64,000 bases of DNA from Kryptolebias marmoratus. Taxonomy: Eukaryota; Chordata; Actinopteri; Cyprinodontiformes; Rivulidae. Positions 44,388-58,500 of the stretch are shown one piece after another (the first letter of the stretch is position 1; every line of letters begins with the position of its first letter). Under the pieces are notes generated by a model. The model searched no databases and was not told the origin of the DNA. It was given only the letters and a program-made list of their open reading frames with translations. The stretch spans positions 21,576,576-21,640,575 of the forward strand of contig NC_051433.1 of assembly GCF_001649575.2 (NCBI RefSeq). Reading direction: 5' to 3'. Made by a program: the position numbers and the translations under genes.

Positions 44388-44690
44388 AAGCCAGTGGAGC
44401 AGTGGTTCGAGCATTGAGGGTCAAAACTCACCTATGTCTGTTTTCTGTGGCGTTTACATGTTCGCCCCGTTCATCCGTGAGGTTTTCCTTGCCGGCGCTC
44501 CGGGTTCCTCCCACAGACCAGAAACGGCCACGTTAGGTTCACTGACGACTCTAAATCGTCACTTGGTCTGAGGGAGAGGGAGGTGTTTTTGTTGGTATCT
44601 GTGTGTCCCTGCGATGGACCGGAGACCTGTCCAGGGTGTCTCCCCTCCCCGCCACCCTGCTCAGAGCAGATGGGACACTGCAGCAGTGTG
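44388..44690 (+). repeat. Interspersed repeat R3, + strand copy
   Basis: CAGTGGAGCAGTGGTTCGAG, CGTTTACATGTTCGCCCCGT, GGTTCCTCCCACAGACCAGA, CTCTAAATCGTC, CGATGGACCGGAGACCTGTC and CAGGGTGT follow the order of a very common fish repeat. The last part is also present at 56836-56999. Confidence 0.7.
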
Positions 44691-46449
44691 TAAACCTGGT
44701 AAATTACAGTCAGTATCTGATGAGTTGGCGTTAAAAACGTTTCAGTCTGGAGAAGTGTGGAAGTTTAAAATGAAAATTGCGTTGGAACCCTGTACCACCC
44801 TGCGTATTTCCAGAAATATTGATCCTTTAGGTAATTCACTCAACAGATTTGATTCTGCAAAGTTCTGCTTTAAAAAACAAAAAGCTGTTTTCGTGAGAAA
44901 ATTCAGTCGGCACTTCAGGCTTTGCTTCTTTTTCTTTCATGTCAGATTAACCCAGCAGTTATTTGTCTCAAGGCCTTTCCAGACTCCACGAAGTCGGCTC
45001 TCAGACACGTGGTCGCGTGACGAAAACTGCGCCATTTTCATTCTCGTAGCAGCTTCGTCCGCCCCCTTCTCGATGAGAGGCCCGAACCAAACTGTTTCTC
45101 ACGGGGGGGTTTGCGCCAAGTGTCGTGTGATTGGTCAGAAGTTGTTTATGTGGAAAAGCCGCTGAGCTTTAATGGAGTCGTTTTGCTTCAGCTGGAGGCT
45201 GTTAGAAAATACAGCCGTCGTTCCAACTGTTCCATCAAAACTTAGAAAGCTACGAACTTAAAAAGACCGCGAGGGGACAGAGGCGGCTCTTAGTGGCTGG
45301 GAGGAAGTGCAGCATCGGGATACGTTCCCTACGTTCGTTCACTCGTTGCTCACCATCATATCTCCAAATGCCAAACAGCGTGTGCTGTCTCAGTCTGATA
45401 AACACGTCTGGTCGGTGTAAGGGAAGCAAAAATCAGTACAAGGACAGGAGAGTTGAGAAGCCGATGGGAAGAAACCCGTTTTAACGCTGTAGATGGAGGG
45501 AGGAGCTTCCTGGGAGTTCTGATCCGAGTGTCTCGTGGACGATGAAAGGTGTGTGCGAAAACGAACAGTTTGCAACGACGTGACCACGAATCGACTTCTT
45601 ATGAAGTATCCCAGAGCCTTCGCACTCTGCACAGAAACTGGAACCACAAAGACTCAAACGGTGTCATGGACCGATGGAGCAATTAGCCGAAAAGTACCAG
45701 AATTCTCTGAATGGGTGTATTTTTGAGAGAGTGATTCACTTCAGGAGGTTGTGAGTTTGTAGGAAGGTGCAACTTGGATGGAAATTAAATCTGATTTAAT
45801 GAAGCTGAGCTGAAAAACAGCGTTTTACTCTAAGAGTATTTTGTTTTTTTAGCACAAACCATCCTTTTCTTTTTTGCAACTGTAAAGGCTCAAAACTGGT
45901 TTCTATGCAACAAAACACGAAAGCAGGTGAGAGCAGCGAGTGCTCCACTGGAGGGATTTGGAGAATTAAAGGGTTTGTTTTTCTTTTTTTCACACTCGTT
46001 GGTGGACTGTGACACCATTGTATCAGCGGCTTTTAATGCTGCTTTTAATTCGAGTCGAATGTTTCGATGACATTCAGACCCGACTTCGCCTTTTGTCAGA
46101 TTAAACTGTGCGGCGGCGATTTGAACGAGCAAGTAAATCGGCGTTTACAAGTTTTCTGAAGCAGAACACTTCAGGCGCTAATCTCTTAAATGGTTTTTTT
46201 TTTTTTTCCTCTCTCAGTTTGTGACGCACGAACAGAACCCACATGTTTATGCCTTGTACGTTAAAACAGGAAAGGCAAAATACTGTTTATTAAATAAAAG
46301 TAAATGAACAGAATCTTTAAATCCTTGCATTTAAGGCTGGGCTGTACGTCACCATTTTGAAATATCTTTTTTGTTTAATTTCCAAAAAAGATAGTACCCT
46401 CCTAATTCATAATTCATGCTTGCAGACAGAATGGTTCTGGGTATTTAAC

Positions 46450-46590
46450 GCCCTCAAACAGGCTTACAGTCTGCTGAGAAGATGCTACATGTAGCTCTGT
46501 CCTCTGGTTCATGAGATATTTTGCTAACACAGCAGGCAAACCCATCACCCTTTCGCCGTACGCAGCAGGCAAACAACAAGAGTGGCCTAA
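46450..46590 (-). repeat. Interspersed repeat R1, copy F (fragment)
   Basis: The minus strand contains GCAAAATATCTCATGAACCA preceded by a GTTTGCCTGCTGTGT stretch and a GGCGAAAGGGTGATGG end, matching the left part of R1. Confidence 0.6.
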
Positions 46591-48529
46591 ACCTCACCAG
46601 ACCTGGTTATCTAACAGCCATTCCTGTTGTCTCCGCATCCTGCTTTTGGCAAACGTCGCGACCTTTCGGACAAACGGCGTCGGAGAGAGTCGGCGCAGTT
46701 ATGGCGCCGTGGCGGCCCGCTTTCCCCCCCACCGTGTTTCTCAGTCTGCTGTGTTTGTATTAACTGAGGGATCGTTTCGAAGGTAAACGCGTCTGAAATT
46801 GAAGCAGAGCGATCGTCGTGAGTTTGTAGGATGACGACTGCAGCTTGGAAATCTATGAAGCGAATCTATTTCTTTCATTTTCACACACGCAGCCTAATCT
46901 TTGCTTAAAAGGCCCCTTTGTAAGCCCCCATTTAGGCTCTTTCTGTTTTTTTTTTTAAAAGAAATACAACAAATGCGTCAATGAGAATCGTTCTTTTTAA
47001 AGAATTAAACTTCAGTGAAATACAGAGGATGGATGTAGGACAGAAGGGTTTACACCGCATGCAGTGCAAAAAAAAGTCAGTGTTGTATATCTTTGCAACA
47101 TAAAAAAACAAAATGCAGAAATTAACTTGCTTATCACAATTCAGTCTGAAAGTAACAAGATACAAACTGTACTGCCCGCTCCTGTGATCTGCTGTGTGCC
47201 CAAGAAGAAGAAAGGCTACAACAAATATTCTGGCTTATTTTCTGCTGCATAACTGTTGGTGAGCTCCAGACGCCGCTCAGCGGTTTTGTCAGAGTGCGTG
47301 TTTGTTGTCACCCGGAACGTCGGAAGTTCAGAAAGGCTTTTTTCGACAAAGCTAGATGGCATGTTAAGTGCCGATGCGAATATGATTCGGTGAGTGCTCG
47401 TGAAGAGGATGTAGCGTGGATCTCTGTTGTCTGTGTGTGTGTACTTTGGCGTAGGTGTGCGTGCACACTCGGCCCTTTCTCTTTCGGGTTCAGTCGGAGT
47501 GTCGGTTGGTGCGAGCTGCAGACGAGCTGTGGTCTGCACCGACCACTCGCTGGGTATGACATGGGGAAGTCGTACTCTTCCTGTCTGCACTGTGCGACTG
47601 CCGAGGCTGGGCTCTGCTGAAAACTACGACTGCTACTCGTGCAGTCTGATCGATCAGAGGATAAAATTAAAAAATGTAAGCGGTCAGAAGGGTTGTAGGT
47701 AGTGTTAACAGAAGTAAAAACAGTTGTGGTTTATCAAACAAATTCACTTTGAAACAACAAACTACAGCTATTACATTAATTTCAAAGAGAGCTCCAAAAA
47801 AGTGCATTTTTGTTTTAAGAAGAAAACCCTATAAAAAATTAATAATACTCATAACTTATATGGAACTTAAATTTGGCACGGTGTTAGCTCAGTCGACCCT
47901 GACTTTGCATAAACGATCCAGTATTGAAGTCTGTTAGCAGACAGGGTTGATTCAGATTCAGCATTCACGCTGTTATTGTCCTGTGTTTTTATTCTGCCAA
48001 ATGTTTTGGACTCTAACGTCTCCATACTTTGTCCTGTTTTAGCCCCTCTTATATTTCAAAGTGTTCAGGTTGTTCAAGGATCTTGGCACTATATGACTTG
48101 GTTTTCATCAGTTTTATACTATTCAAGATATTTACCTGTATTTGCAAATTTTTTTTTTTACCATAGAAATATATTCAAAAACATTGTTCCAGTAGCTACC
48201 ACTCTGCTACATTAAGCTTTGAGCTAGCCTTTTGCTACTTTGAGCCAGTGTTTTTTAGCTTTTAGCCAGTGTTCTGCATCTTTTTGCTTTAATATCTTAA
48301 CTTCAGCCTCTTCAGCACTTAGTATTTACATTACATTTTCACAGGAATTGCAATTCCTCTGGCTCATTTAAAATCCCTCTATTAATGACTGAATTGCTCT
48401 CAGTAAGAGCGTTTTAAATAAAACTTCTTTCACCTAAAGTCTGTTTGTCTTCTCACCCTGCTGCTCTTTTTTTTGTTTTGTTTTTTTTCCCCCTCTCCCT
48501 CTTGTATCAGAAAAGTGACCCCACCTCCC

Positions 48530-48860
48530 TCCCCGGGACAATGAGGCCCTCTGGTGTGTGTGTTTGTGTCAGTGGGAGCGGGGTAAAAAGACAGAGAGGG
48601 TCTGGTGCAGGGTCGCGGGTGAAAGGCGGTGCTGATCCCAGAGGAGCACCGGGGTCGCGGTGGCAGTTCGGTGGTCGGGGAGGGCGGGGGCAGGCCTCTG
48701 ACGGCGGGCCCCCTGTTTTTAATAGAGATGTCAGACGTGACAAAGACGAGTCTGACAGGTCGACTGAATGGAGCGGGCCTGACGGAGCGGCAAACGCTCC
48801 CCGCCGCCGTCACGCCCCGCGCCGCCACCTCTCCCGTTCACACAGCCTTCCCTTGTTGAG
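48530..48860. promoter_or_regulatory. Intronic CpG-rich patch in sfmbt1
   Basis: GC- and CpG-dense DNA (for example GGTCGCGGTGGCAG, CCCCGCCGCCGTCACGCC) inside otherwise AT-rich intron, about 0.7 kb before the start exon. It could be an alternative promoter. No convincing exon is visible. Confidence 0.3.
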
Positions 48861-49577
48861 ATAACTTATTTCATCTGCTTTTCACAGCGCCGTGGGTCAG
48901 TTTCCTGTGTCAGAGCTTGACGTGTGGGTCCACATTCATGTCAAGGCCTCTGTTCGGATCTTTATATCAGGGGAGGGGCACGAAAAAGGATTAAGATTTT
49001 GAAAAATGCGTTTCACAAGTAGAAGTGACTCTGGTGAGGCTAAATTTTCCAGCTAACACCAACCATCTGGGGTGCTACTTAGGTGCTAACTACAGGACTA
49101 GAAAGAAGCTTTTTGAATATTAATGTTAAAATTTGGCAGCATTGTTTAACAGAACCTAACACTCAGAGCGCCTGAAACAAGTGTGCTTTTCTTTGTTTTT
49201 GGCACTGAAGAAAGAGGTTAAAATTTGCTTTGTTTTCAGTTTGCCTCTCCTCTCAGTGGTGCCGATCACTCTGATTGTTAGTGTCATACATTTAGTTTTG
49301 TCAGCCATGGTACAAACTCCGGCTGTTCAACCAGCTAGACGAAGCCCTGCTCGCTCTTTCCAGAGCTTTGTGTGACTTTTTTGCAAATGCAGTCTGTTTT
49401 CTGTGTTGCTGTGATGCGAAAGTATCAGTTTAAATGTCTTATAGTTGTTGGGGGAGCGATTTATTCTTTTGTTTCTTCTTTTTCACCAAAGTTCTGGACC
49501 GGTTCTTTTGCTCATTCACTCGTCTGTTCCCTCTCAGAGCTCCTAGTCTCGACCTTGAAAGGGGGCGGGGCACCAGC

Positions 49578-52500
49578 ATGAGCCAGGAGACGCTGGAGTC
49601 TGGTAAGAACCTCTCCACGTGCAGCCGGGCGAAATGAGTTGGATAGAAATGTTGGGAAGAAGGCGTGAAACAGAGAGAAATGTTGCCGTTGCAGACGGAG
49701 AGTGTGCTCAGGATGTGGCTGACTTTAACTGGGACGACTACCTGGAGGAGACTGGAGCCGTGGCTGTGCCCCATCACGCCTTCAAACATGTAAGTGACAA
49801 TTAATGATTAGTTGTCTCTGTGTGAAGGCCCCTTTATGTCAAGCTATTCTTTAAATCAGAAAATATCATTTAAGAATGTGCAGCGTCAGCTTTAAAAGAG
49901 CTCCGAAACACACGCACATGATTTAGCTCAGCGATTGTGGCTGTCTCAGGTGGACCAGGGCCTGCAGACAGGACTGACCCCTGGCATGAAGCTGGAGGTG
50001 TGTGCGCGCTCAGAGGCCGACAGCCCTTACTGGGTGGCCACCATCATCACCACGTGTGGCCAGCTGCTGCTGCTGCGCTACGAGGGATACCAGGACGACC
50101 GCCGCGCCGACTTCTGGTGCGACATCATGGCGGCGGACCTGCACCCGCTGGGCTGGAGCCGGCAGCACGGCAAGACCATGAGGCCGCCCGAGGGTGAGAA
50201 AGATCCAACGTTAGACCTGTGTCAGAGAGAGGCGTAGATGGAAGGCATCGAGGTTTTTAATGAACTGATCAGGATGTTTTTCTTATTGTAAATAGGATTT
50301 TTTTACTTAAATAATAATAGTGTTAAGACAGTTTTCTTTGTATTAGTATCTTGCACATGCTGTGGAAATATAATTTAACGGAGAAACCAAAGACTGTAGG
50401 AAAAAAGTTGAAGATCAGACATGAAGCAGATGCAGAGACCTCTCAGGCAGCGAGGTGTCGCCTCCAAAAAAATACTAAGACCATCCTTTTTTCCCTCCAC
50501 ACATGTTGTGATTAAACAGATTCATTCCTCCTGATCAATGTGCTGGTAGTCTTTCTGAAAGTAATTTCATACTTCACTAGACACTCAGAGTAATACTTCT
50601 GTCCAGTGAGTATGTATTAGTCCCCACTTCCATCTTCTTTATCATATTTGGTCATTTTTGGCAACTGGAAATAAAACAGAGATGTGTAATTTTAGGAGTT
50701 CACAATCTGGAAACTTGCATCACACAGATTTTATTTGCAGTCTGTGAGTGGAACTCACATTTCGCTCCGATTTGTTGCTGTCGGAGCTGTTTTTAAGGTG
50801 AAACTCTGAAGTTTGACTCCTGATCTTGTAGTTTCCTACAAATAGTTTTGTCGTCACCACATGTAGCCAGCTGCTGCTGCTGCTACGCTGCGAACAATAC
50901 CAGGATTTAAATAAAATGTTAACCCAATAAACACTTTTGTTTTGTTTTTAGATCTGAATATGTTTAATTGCTTGAGCCTATAATGCATCTGAATTTGATC
51001 GTTGCCAAAATCAGTCAGTCAGTCTTTGTTTTTGATTGTTTTGTCTTATTTCGCAGCTCTTTCTTTAAAGTGACAGTTTAGTGAGGGGAAAAAAATAAGA
51101 GTGTAACCATTCGGACCGTTTCTTTCTTTGGTTATTAAACTAAACTCTCTGTGAATCATCGGCCTCAGGTGTGCGTGAGAAACATCCAGACTGGGAGGCT
51201 CTGCTGGAAAAGTCCTTGGCTGAGGAGTGCAGCGCACCCGCCAGCCTGCTGGAAATGGTAAGGCAGGGCTGTGGAGCAGCTGTCTGTCCTAAAACTAAAA
51301 ACATCGTTCAAAGCCAGGGTCTGAAGAAAAGTTCACTTTATTCTCCATCGTCAGTGCCTCTCAGTGAGGTTTTTAGTAATTTTACCACAACGCTGATTAT
51401 GATCAGAAGCTAGTTAACTCACACGTGTATTTACATTTATTCTTCTGCGTGTCTGCATTTTTAAGTCTTTATTTTGTTAAATGAAGCACTTGTTTAGTTT
51501 CTGATCCTAAGACTGAAGTGATAAAAACAGAACCTCACAATGAAAATGGTTTTCACCTGAACTGAATCAAATTTTACCGTTTTATGTCGTCTTTTATGTG
51601 CAACCCACATGAAGTCTGTAAAATCCAAGGCTCTCTGAGCTTTCCTTTACACCTCCAAGGCTTTGCTGCTGAAAGCAAATTCACTGCAGGAACACCCTGT
51701 AAAATTCTCCCATGTTATTAGTTCGCTTTCAGCCTCTGCGCTTCAGTTCTGTCACTTAGTCATGCAGCGCATTCTCTCCAGTACGAATTCCTCTCACAGC
51801 CGAGGCGTGTGTTTGTGTGAGTGTGGTGCCATCTACTCCTCATTTATGACCCTTTAACCCCCCCCACACACACACGCAGCCTCAGCGTGGCAGAGACCCC
51901 GTGGAGCTTCTGTGCGCGGGCTGCTACGTGGAGCTCCAGGACGGCGCGAACCCGGGGCTGGCTTGGGCCGCCGAGGTGGAGGAGAACGTCGGAGGAAGGC
52001 TGAAGCTGCGGCTGCTCGGCACCAAGGGCCTCCCGGACACACCCGCTACGCTCTGGCTCTTTTACCTCCACCCGCGCCTCCACCCACCGGGCTGGGCCAA
52101 AGAGCACGGCTGCACCCTGAGGCCTCCTTCAGGTCAGCGACCTTGACCTGGTCAAGTTTTAGAAAGGAAACTAGGTTTCTGGGTTCACTACCAAAAGACG
52201 GATGCGTAATGGTACAATGTGACATTTACAATACGCTGAAATACTGAAACATCATTTATAATCTGAAGAATAGCTGTTACCATTTGTGTTCGAGATAAAA
52301 GAGCCTGACGTTCAGAAAGTGACTTTGACCCACTAGACCCTAAAATTAATTTTCTGTCTATGATCAGGGTGATCATAGACAGATCTACAACCTATAAATA
52401 CAGTATTGTTCATATTAAAAATGTAATAAGCACCCATGGCTGTAGCTACATCCTGACACAGCTGATTTATCTTCTTCTGCTGCTGCAGCTGAGACCTTAT

Positions 52501-55500
52501 TGATATTTAATACCCCGCTTTTATTCGAGTTTTTCTTTCTGCTTGTGGAAACTGCTTGCAGAAGCTAGTAATAGACTGTAACAAGCAGTGATACTGATCC
52601 AAATGATACCAGCGTTAAAGTTTAATCCTAACACAAGCTTTTCCATATGAGCATTATAATTTCATGAAGGCATGTTTTTAAAAAAAATTGTTTTTTTTCC
52701 TTCAAGTTAATAAGTTCAGTTCAATACTTAATCATGTGTAATGTCTATAACAGCAGGTCTTTGCTAATCAAACAATACCGGACTTGCTGGAAAGCCAGGT
52801 TTTCTCTCCAGCAGCTGATTTATGTGGATTTATCGTCTTCAGAGCTGTTGGCGCTGCAGACTGAGGAGGAGTGGGAGGAGGTTAGACGGAGGATAAGCGA
52901 CCTTCCTCAAGACGAAGCTCTGACTGCAGAGTTGACTAAGGTTATCTCAATGCTTATTTGTTTATTTTGTTTTTGTTTTTGTTTTATCGGAACGCCTCCT
53001 CTTTTTTTTCCCCCATCAGTTACAATTTGACAAATCTCCATTAAGCAAAGAGTTTGTAGCTGTCCAAACAAATGAGAACTAGGCTTCTGAAAATTCCTCA
53101 CAATGCATGTTTTTTGTTGTTTCCCAGGATCAGCCTGCCGTCGCTGATCATTGTTTCAAGGAAAGGATGAAACTAGAAGCTGTTGACCCTGCTGCACCTA
53201 TTTCCATCAGGCCTGCTACTGTCACCAAGGTAACAGTCGTTTCCTATTTCTCCTGTGGCGCAATGTTTCAGAAATGTTTGCTGTTTATTTGCTTCGGCTG
53301 TTAATATTTCCTGGTCATCACCAGATGGACTTCAGTCTATTGATTTGTTCACGCATGAACACGAATAAGTTCATTTGGTTTGTTGTGACTCGAGCGAAGC
53401 AGGTGATTAAAGAAAGCGGGGATACGCCAATTGCTCAGCGGATGACCGGAATCGTCCGATTTTCAGCCTAACTGGTGATTGGCTGATTAGGCACTGAAAA
53501 GTCAAATTTTTTGTTTGTTTTATGTCAAAGTCAGAGGAGGCAAAAGCAGTATAAGAGGTTACTGCAGGGAATTGCAGATTTACTGTAGAGTGAGTACATA
53601 CACCATGTCGGCTGCACAACGTAGGTACAGTTTACATTTATAGTTCCTACCGCTTCACAAACTGGTTCTTATTTAAGTCCAGCTGTCTCCTTTATGAAAA
53701 GAGGTTCTAAAAATAGTTAAAAACGTATAATCTGGTTTATAAATAGACACTTTTCAGGTGGATTTTATTTGTACAAAAAACTTCTGACCAGTAACCTGAA
53801 GAACAAATATGTTCTTAGATATAAACCCTAAATATGGATTTCTGAGACAAATCAAAATCAGGCCAAGACAGAATTTCTAAAAATCAGAAATCAGAATCGG
53901 TCTAGAAAACGTAGAGATGTCGTTTGACCAAGTCTCCTCGGTTCATATTCCAGGTGTTCAATGAGAAATACTTTCTGGTGACAATGGATGACCTCTGTGG
54001 AATTGATGAGCCGGAAGGCGCCGGTCGGTCCTTCCTGTGTCACAGAGACAGTCCGGGGATCTTCCCGGCTCAGTGGAGTCTCAAAAACGGGCTCTCCCTG
54101 TCCCCCCCACCAGGTACGCTGTGTCACACTTATTCTTTCATTACAGCTTAAATTTGTCCAGTGTTCGAATGGGTGAATCCTGGAATTTTAATGAGGTTCT
54201 AAAAGGTTAGACTTTTAGGTAAAGTCCTTTTAGAAGTTGTAAATATTGTAACCAAATGTGTTTTGTAAGGTATCACTATCCAGACCCACTCATTTTGTAT
54301 AGTGACAAACATTTTGATTTCAAATTGGTCTCCAAAGTACTGAAAGAGCTGCTTACACCTTGTGAATTAAGCAGTGCTAAAAGCTACAAGCATTTAGTCA
54401 AACAAGCAGATAAGGATGGAAAATAAACAAGTTGATCCATTATCGCTCTGGATTGGTTTGTAGCTTTCACCCTCTTGTTAAAGTTTTATACGGTTCTGTA
54501 GTGCAGTAAACCAACTAATATTTATTTCCACACTCTAACGTCTCATTGGTTCTTCGGGTTTCCTCTGGCTGGCTGATTGCATGAAGGTAAAAGGAGAGGA
54601 AACGGAAATTCTGCGTACAGTAGGGTTCGCTTGCCCATTTCTTCACTGTCATTTTTAAGGTGCCAAAAAAAAGAGAAAGCTGACCAGGAGTTGCAGACGT
54701 TCAAAGTGGCACATCACGCCAGACAAAGTTGTAATAAAAAGAAGAAAATGTTTACATAATCCTTCTCATTCTCCTCTCATTTTCCTCCTTTCTTTGTGTT
54801 ATTTTGTCATAAACAGGACACCAGGGACCTGACTTTGACTGGGCAGATTACCTGAAGCAGTGCGAGTCCGAGGCCGCTCCTCAGCATTGCTTCCCAACCG
54901 TGAGTCGGCTTCCATTTTGGCAACCATCATGTAGCATCCAGTCAACCCATCCTGCTTATTTATAAGAAAATGTATATAATTTAATGGTTTTTAGGTATAT
55001 GTTTTTAGTAATTCAATGATCTCTTTCTCTCTTGTTAAGGCTGCATTAAATGTGTCCCAGTAATGAATTCTGCTTGTCCAAATGAGTTTGCACTCAGGAA
55101 GAGCTGGATGTTGTTTTTTGTTTATGATTAAATCAGGCAAATATATTCATCATCTCAATAAAATGGCTGTTTGTTTGGAAAAAAATGGGTTATTACGTCC
55201 CATCAAAGACAGAAAAATGTTTTGTCATAAAAACTGTAGCGTTAAACTAACAGCATACGTCTTATAACTTCAGCTGTTTAAGATGTACAGCACCAGTCTC
55301 CTGTAAAATCAAACGCTCGGAACCATTCTCGTGCTCAGTCTGTGTGTCAACACTTTGACACACGGTTAAGTTTGGTGCATTCGACCGTGCTGCTTCCTCT
55401 TCAGGAATTAGAGGGTGAACTCTGCTCTGTTTACTGCTGTAGTTCATAGTTTATCTGCTGCGGACGTGCGAGCGCCTCGGCTGAAAGAGTCGTTTGGTAG

Positions 55501-58500
55501 TTGTGGTTTTGATTACAGTGGAAGCTTCATTGTTGTTTCTTCGACAAACCCTAAATGATAAAATATTAAAACTCCGACTGTACCAACGTGACTGGCATTA
55601 TAATTTTAGATCGGCAATAAAAATGTGTATTTTTACAGAGTTGTAAGCTGGTGACTCAATCTGGCTTTTATCTTTTGTGTTCAGAGAGAAATTGAATCAA
55701 ACGATTTTCAAGCGTGGCTTGATCCTTTTTTTTTTTGTTTGTTTGCTTTTCAGGATCAGTGTGAACACGGCTTTAAGGAAGCAATGAAACTGGAGGCTGT
55801 CAACCCGCTATCACCGGAGAACATTCACGTGGCCACAGTCACAAGGGTCAAAGGGCAATACATTTGGCTTAGCCTGGAGGGTGAGTGAAAGAATGGGTTT
55901 AGTTTCACTAAAAGACACCAGATCAAAGTTTGATTTTGCTCCGTATTACATGGGCAAGCAGAAACTAACCTGAACATACAGCTGCTTTTTTTCAGAAAGG
56001 ATTCAGATGTTATAGTTCAGGTTGGACAGTGTTGGATCTAATATTTGGAAAATATTACTATTTTGAAAACATCCCTGCAGCAACTTCTGGAGAAACACAA
56101 AATTTGCACACAGTTTAATTAAAAAAAACACACACATTTGTGACTCAACAGCTGAAAACATAAGAAGCATAAAAGCTACTCTTGGGTAAAGATTAAAAAC
56201 AAAGAAGATTTTGTTCACTGATTCAGTCTAATCCATGTTTTAAAGGATGCTTCAGCAAGATGCTGATTTATGCGTCGCCCAAAATGTGTTCCTGCTTTGC
56301 AGCTTGGTAAAATGAATAAAAAAAACAGTTAGCCGTTAGGCACCACCTGTTAGCTGATGAATCTCCATTTTGAAACCTCTAATTTGGAATTTGGCAGTTT
56401 TCATGTTTGTTACAGAAAAAGATTTGAGAGCACTATGCATAACAACTGGGAGCTATCAGAAACAGATTTCCCTGCTAAGGTTGAATAAAACTGCGTCCAG
56501 AGAGTCTATCATTTCTTAGTTGAGCTATATTTACCTCCTCCTCCTTCCCATTATCTGCAAACTTTAATGTTTATCTGTCCATTTCAAGAAATCTTACAGC
56601 TACAGAGGATAATAGAAACAAACAGGCAGAGGCTACAGTGATTTGTTTACTTTCTAAATAATTAGTTATAGAGGTTAAAGTAGTTTTTTTCACAGTTCTT
56701 TACCCAGCTTGGAGTGGTTTTACCAAGGATATGATAATTAAGCAAAAATTGAGCTTGCAGTCTTGTTACTGTAGCTTTGTGGTATTAAAAGAGATTATTC
56801 CGTTTCTGGTTAATTGGTAACTATGAAAATTATCTTTAGGTGTGAGTGAGAGCATAAATGGTTGCTTGTCTCTACGTGTCCCTGTGATGCACTTGTGACC
56901 TGTCCGCCTCCCGCACTGCGACTGCCGGAGATGGGCACCAGCTCCCCGCGACCCGGAAAGGAAAGCGAGTAAAGAAAATGGATGTATGGATGGATTCAGT
57001 TTGTGTGTGTTTGGTTTTGCAGGTCTGAAGCAGCCAATGCCAGAGCTAATAGTTCATGTGGATTCTCTGGACATCTTTCCTGTCAGCTGGTGTGAAACAA
57101 ACGGCTATCCACTGGTCTACCCCATCAAGCTCTCAGGTATACAATCTAAGGCAGCACATTAGCTGAAGATACTTTGATGGGACTATTCCTAAAACACATA
57201 TTTAAATAAACATATCGCAATAACCCTGACCTCAGGATTATTATTTTTCAGTCGAGAATGAAAGAAAAATCGCAGTCGTGCAGCCAGAGAAACAGTGAGT
57301 ACAAGAGTAATGGTGTAGTGCTTCAAATAAATCAGTCAAAACAGCCTTTCAGCGTCTCACTTTTGTTTTTTCCAATTTCACAGCAGAACTCCACCAAAGT
57401 CTTCATCACCTGATGCTGTCAAACAGCAGATGACGAACCAGTCTGAGACAGGTGAGCATGGTGTAAGAACGTAGGCTATAGTAGAAACCTGTTAACTGGT
57501 TGGCAGTGTTTGCAAATGTATCATTGTTCTTTTTTTCTTTTTACATATGCAGGCCAAGGCAATGGAAAATACTGCTGTCCCAAGATCTATTTCAACCACA
57601 GGTGCTTCTCAGGTCCTTACCTTAACAAAGGACGCATTGCTGAGCTTCCTCAGTTCATCGGCCCTGGAAACTGTGTCCTCGTTCTGAAAGAGGTGAGCTG
57701 TGTGTTTGATGAAAACACACAATCTTTAATCTCGGACTTGATGATTTCACCTACAGTCAGTTTTACCATGAATTGAACTTTGAGTTCGTACCAACATCAA
57801 TATTCCAGCCACAAGTTCAATAGACCCAGTGTAGATGGTGAGTAAAAATTCTAATTATTGCATTTGTCAGTTTTGCTTTTGAAGTCCGATGTTTACCTTT
57901 AACTTTTATAAGTTGCAGTTTAGCTAACTTACCCAGCCTAACTTGTTTTTCCACACATTAATGAACTAATATCAGCACAGCCTTTCAGAAATTAAATTGT
58001 TTCCCCTACACACTTGTAACACCTTTATTGTATATTTTAGAGCCTATATTTGCCATGAAAACTTAATGTATTGTGAATTTATCTTATTTTTTAGTAATTG
58101 TTCAGTTTTTAATGAATGCGATTTACTGTAATCTGCTGTTTTATTGATGGCAAACATTAAACATTAAAACAAGTAAAATACTTTAAGGACCAGACTTGAG
58201 CCAACTGAAGCACATGTTTGTACTTTATGGGATTACTTTCATAATAAGCAAAAGTCAAACCCTCCCCCATCTTTGATGGTTTCTATATAATTCATATCCT
58301 GCACCCTTCACATGATGCACGAAAAAGGAAGCACTTTAAGAGGAACTACACTGCCACATCAGACTTTGTTTTTTTTTCAGTTTGGGGTTAAAAAGCTTCA
58401 GCTGACCAGCTTAGTATCATTGCAACTAATGACATCAATCACCCACCTCTTTGAGCCTGCTAAAACAAATTCCTGACAGGTCTAATTATATTTTTGCGTG

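Larger units (their letters stand above)
42761..49537. other. sfmbt1 first intron (inferred)
   Basis: 6.8 kb with GT and TTTG microsatellites (43038-43110), an R3 copy (44388-44690), a minus-strand R1 fragment (46450-46590) and a CpG-rich patch (48530-48860). Long ORFs (176 codons at 43258-43788 minus, 183 at 44614-45165 plus, 139 at 48445-48864 plus) have no recognisable domain and overlap repeats or low-complexity DNA. Confidence 0.5.

Noticed and set aside
44614..45165. 183-codon + strand ORF
   Set aside because: It starts inside the R3 repeat (CCGGAGACCTGTCCAGG) and then passes through unremarkable intron; no family resemblance.
48445..48864. 139-codon + strand and 132-codon minus-strand ORFs
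   Set aside because: GC-rich DNA has few stop codons; both strands are open and the translations are compositionally biased.
55341..55362. GTGTGTCAA / TTGACACAC hairpin in an sfmbt1 intron
   Set aside because: The stem is too short for a microRNA precursor and no other support was seen.
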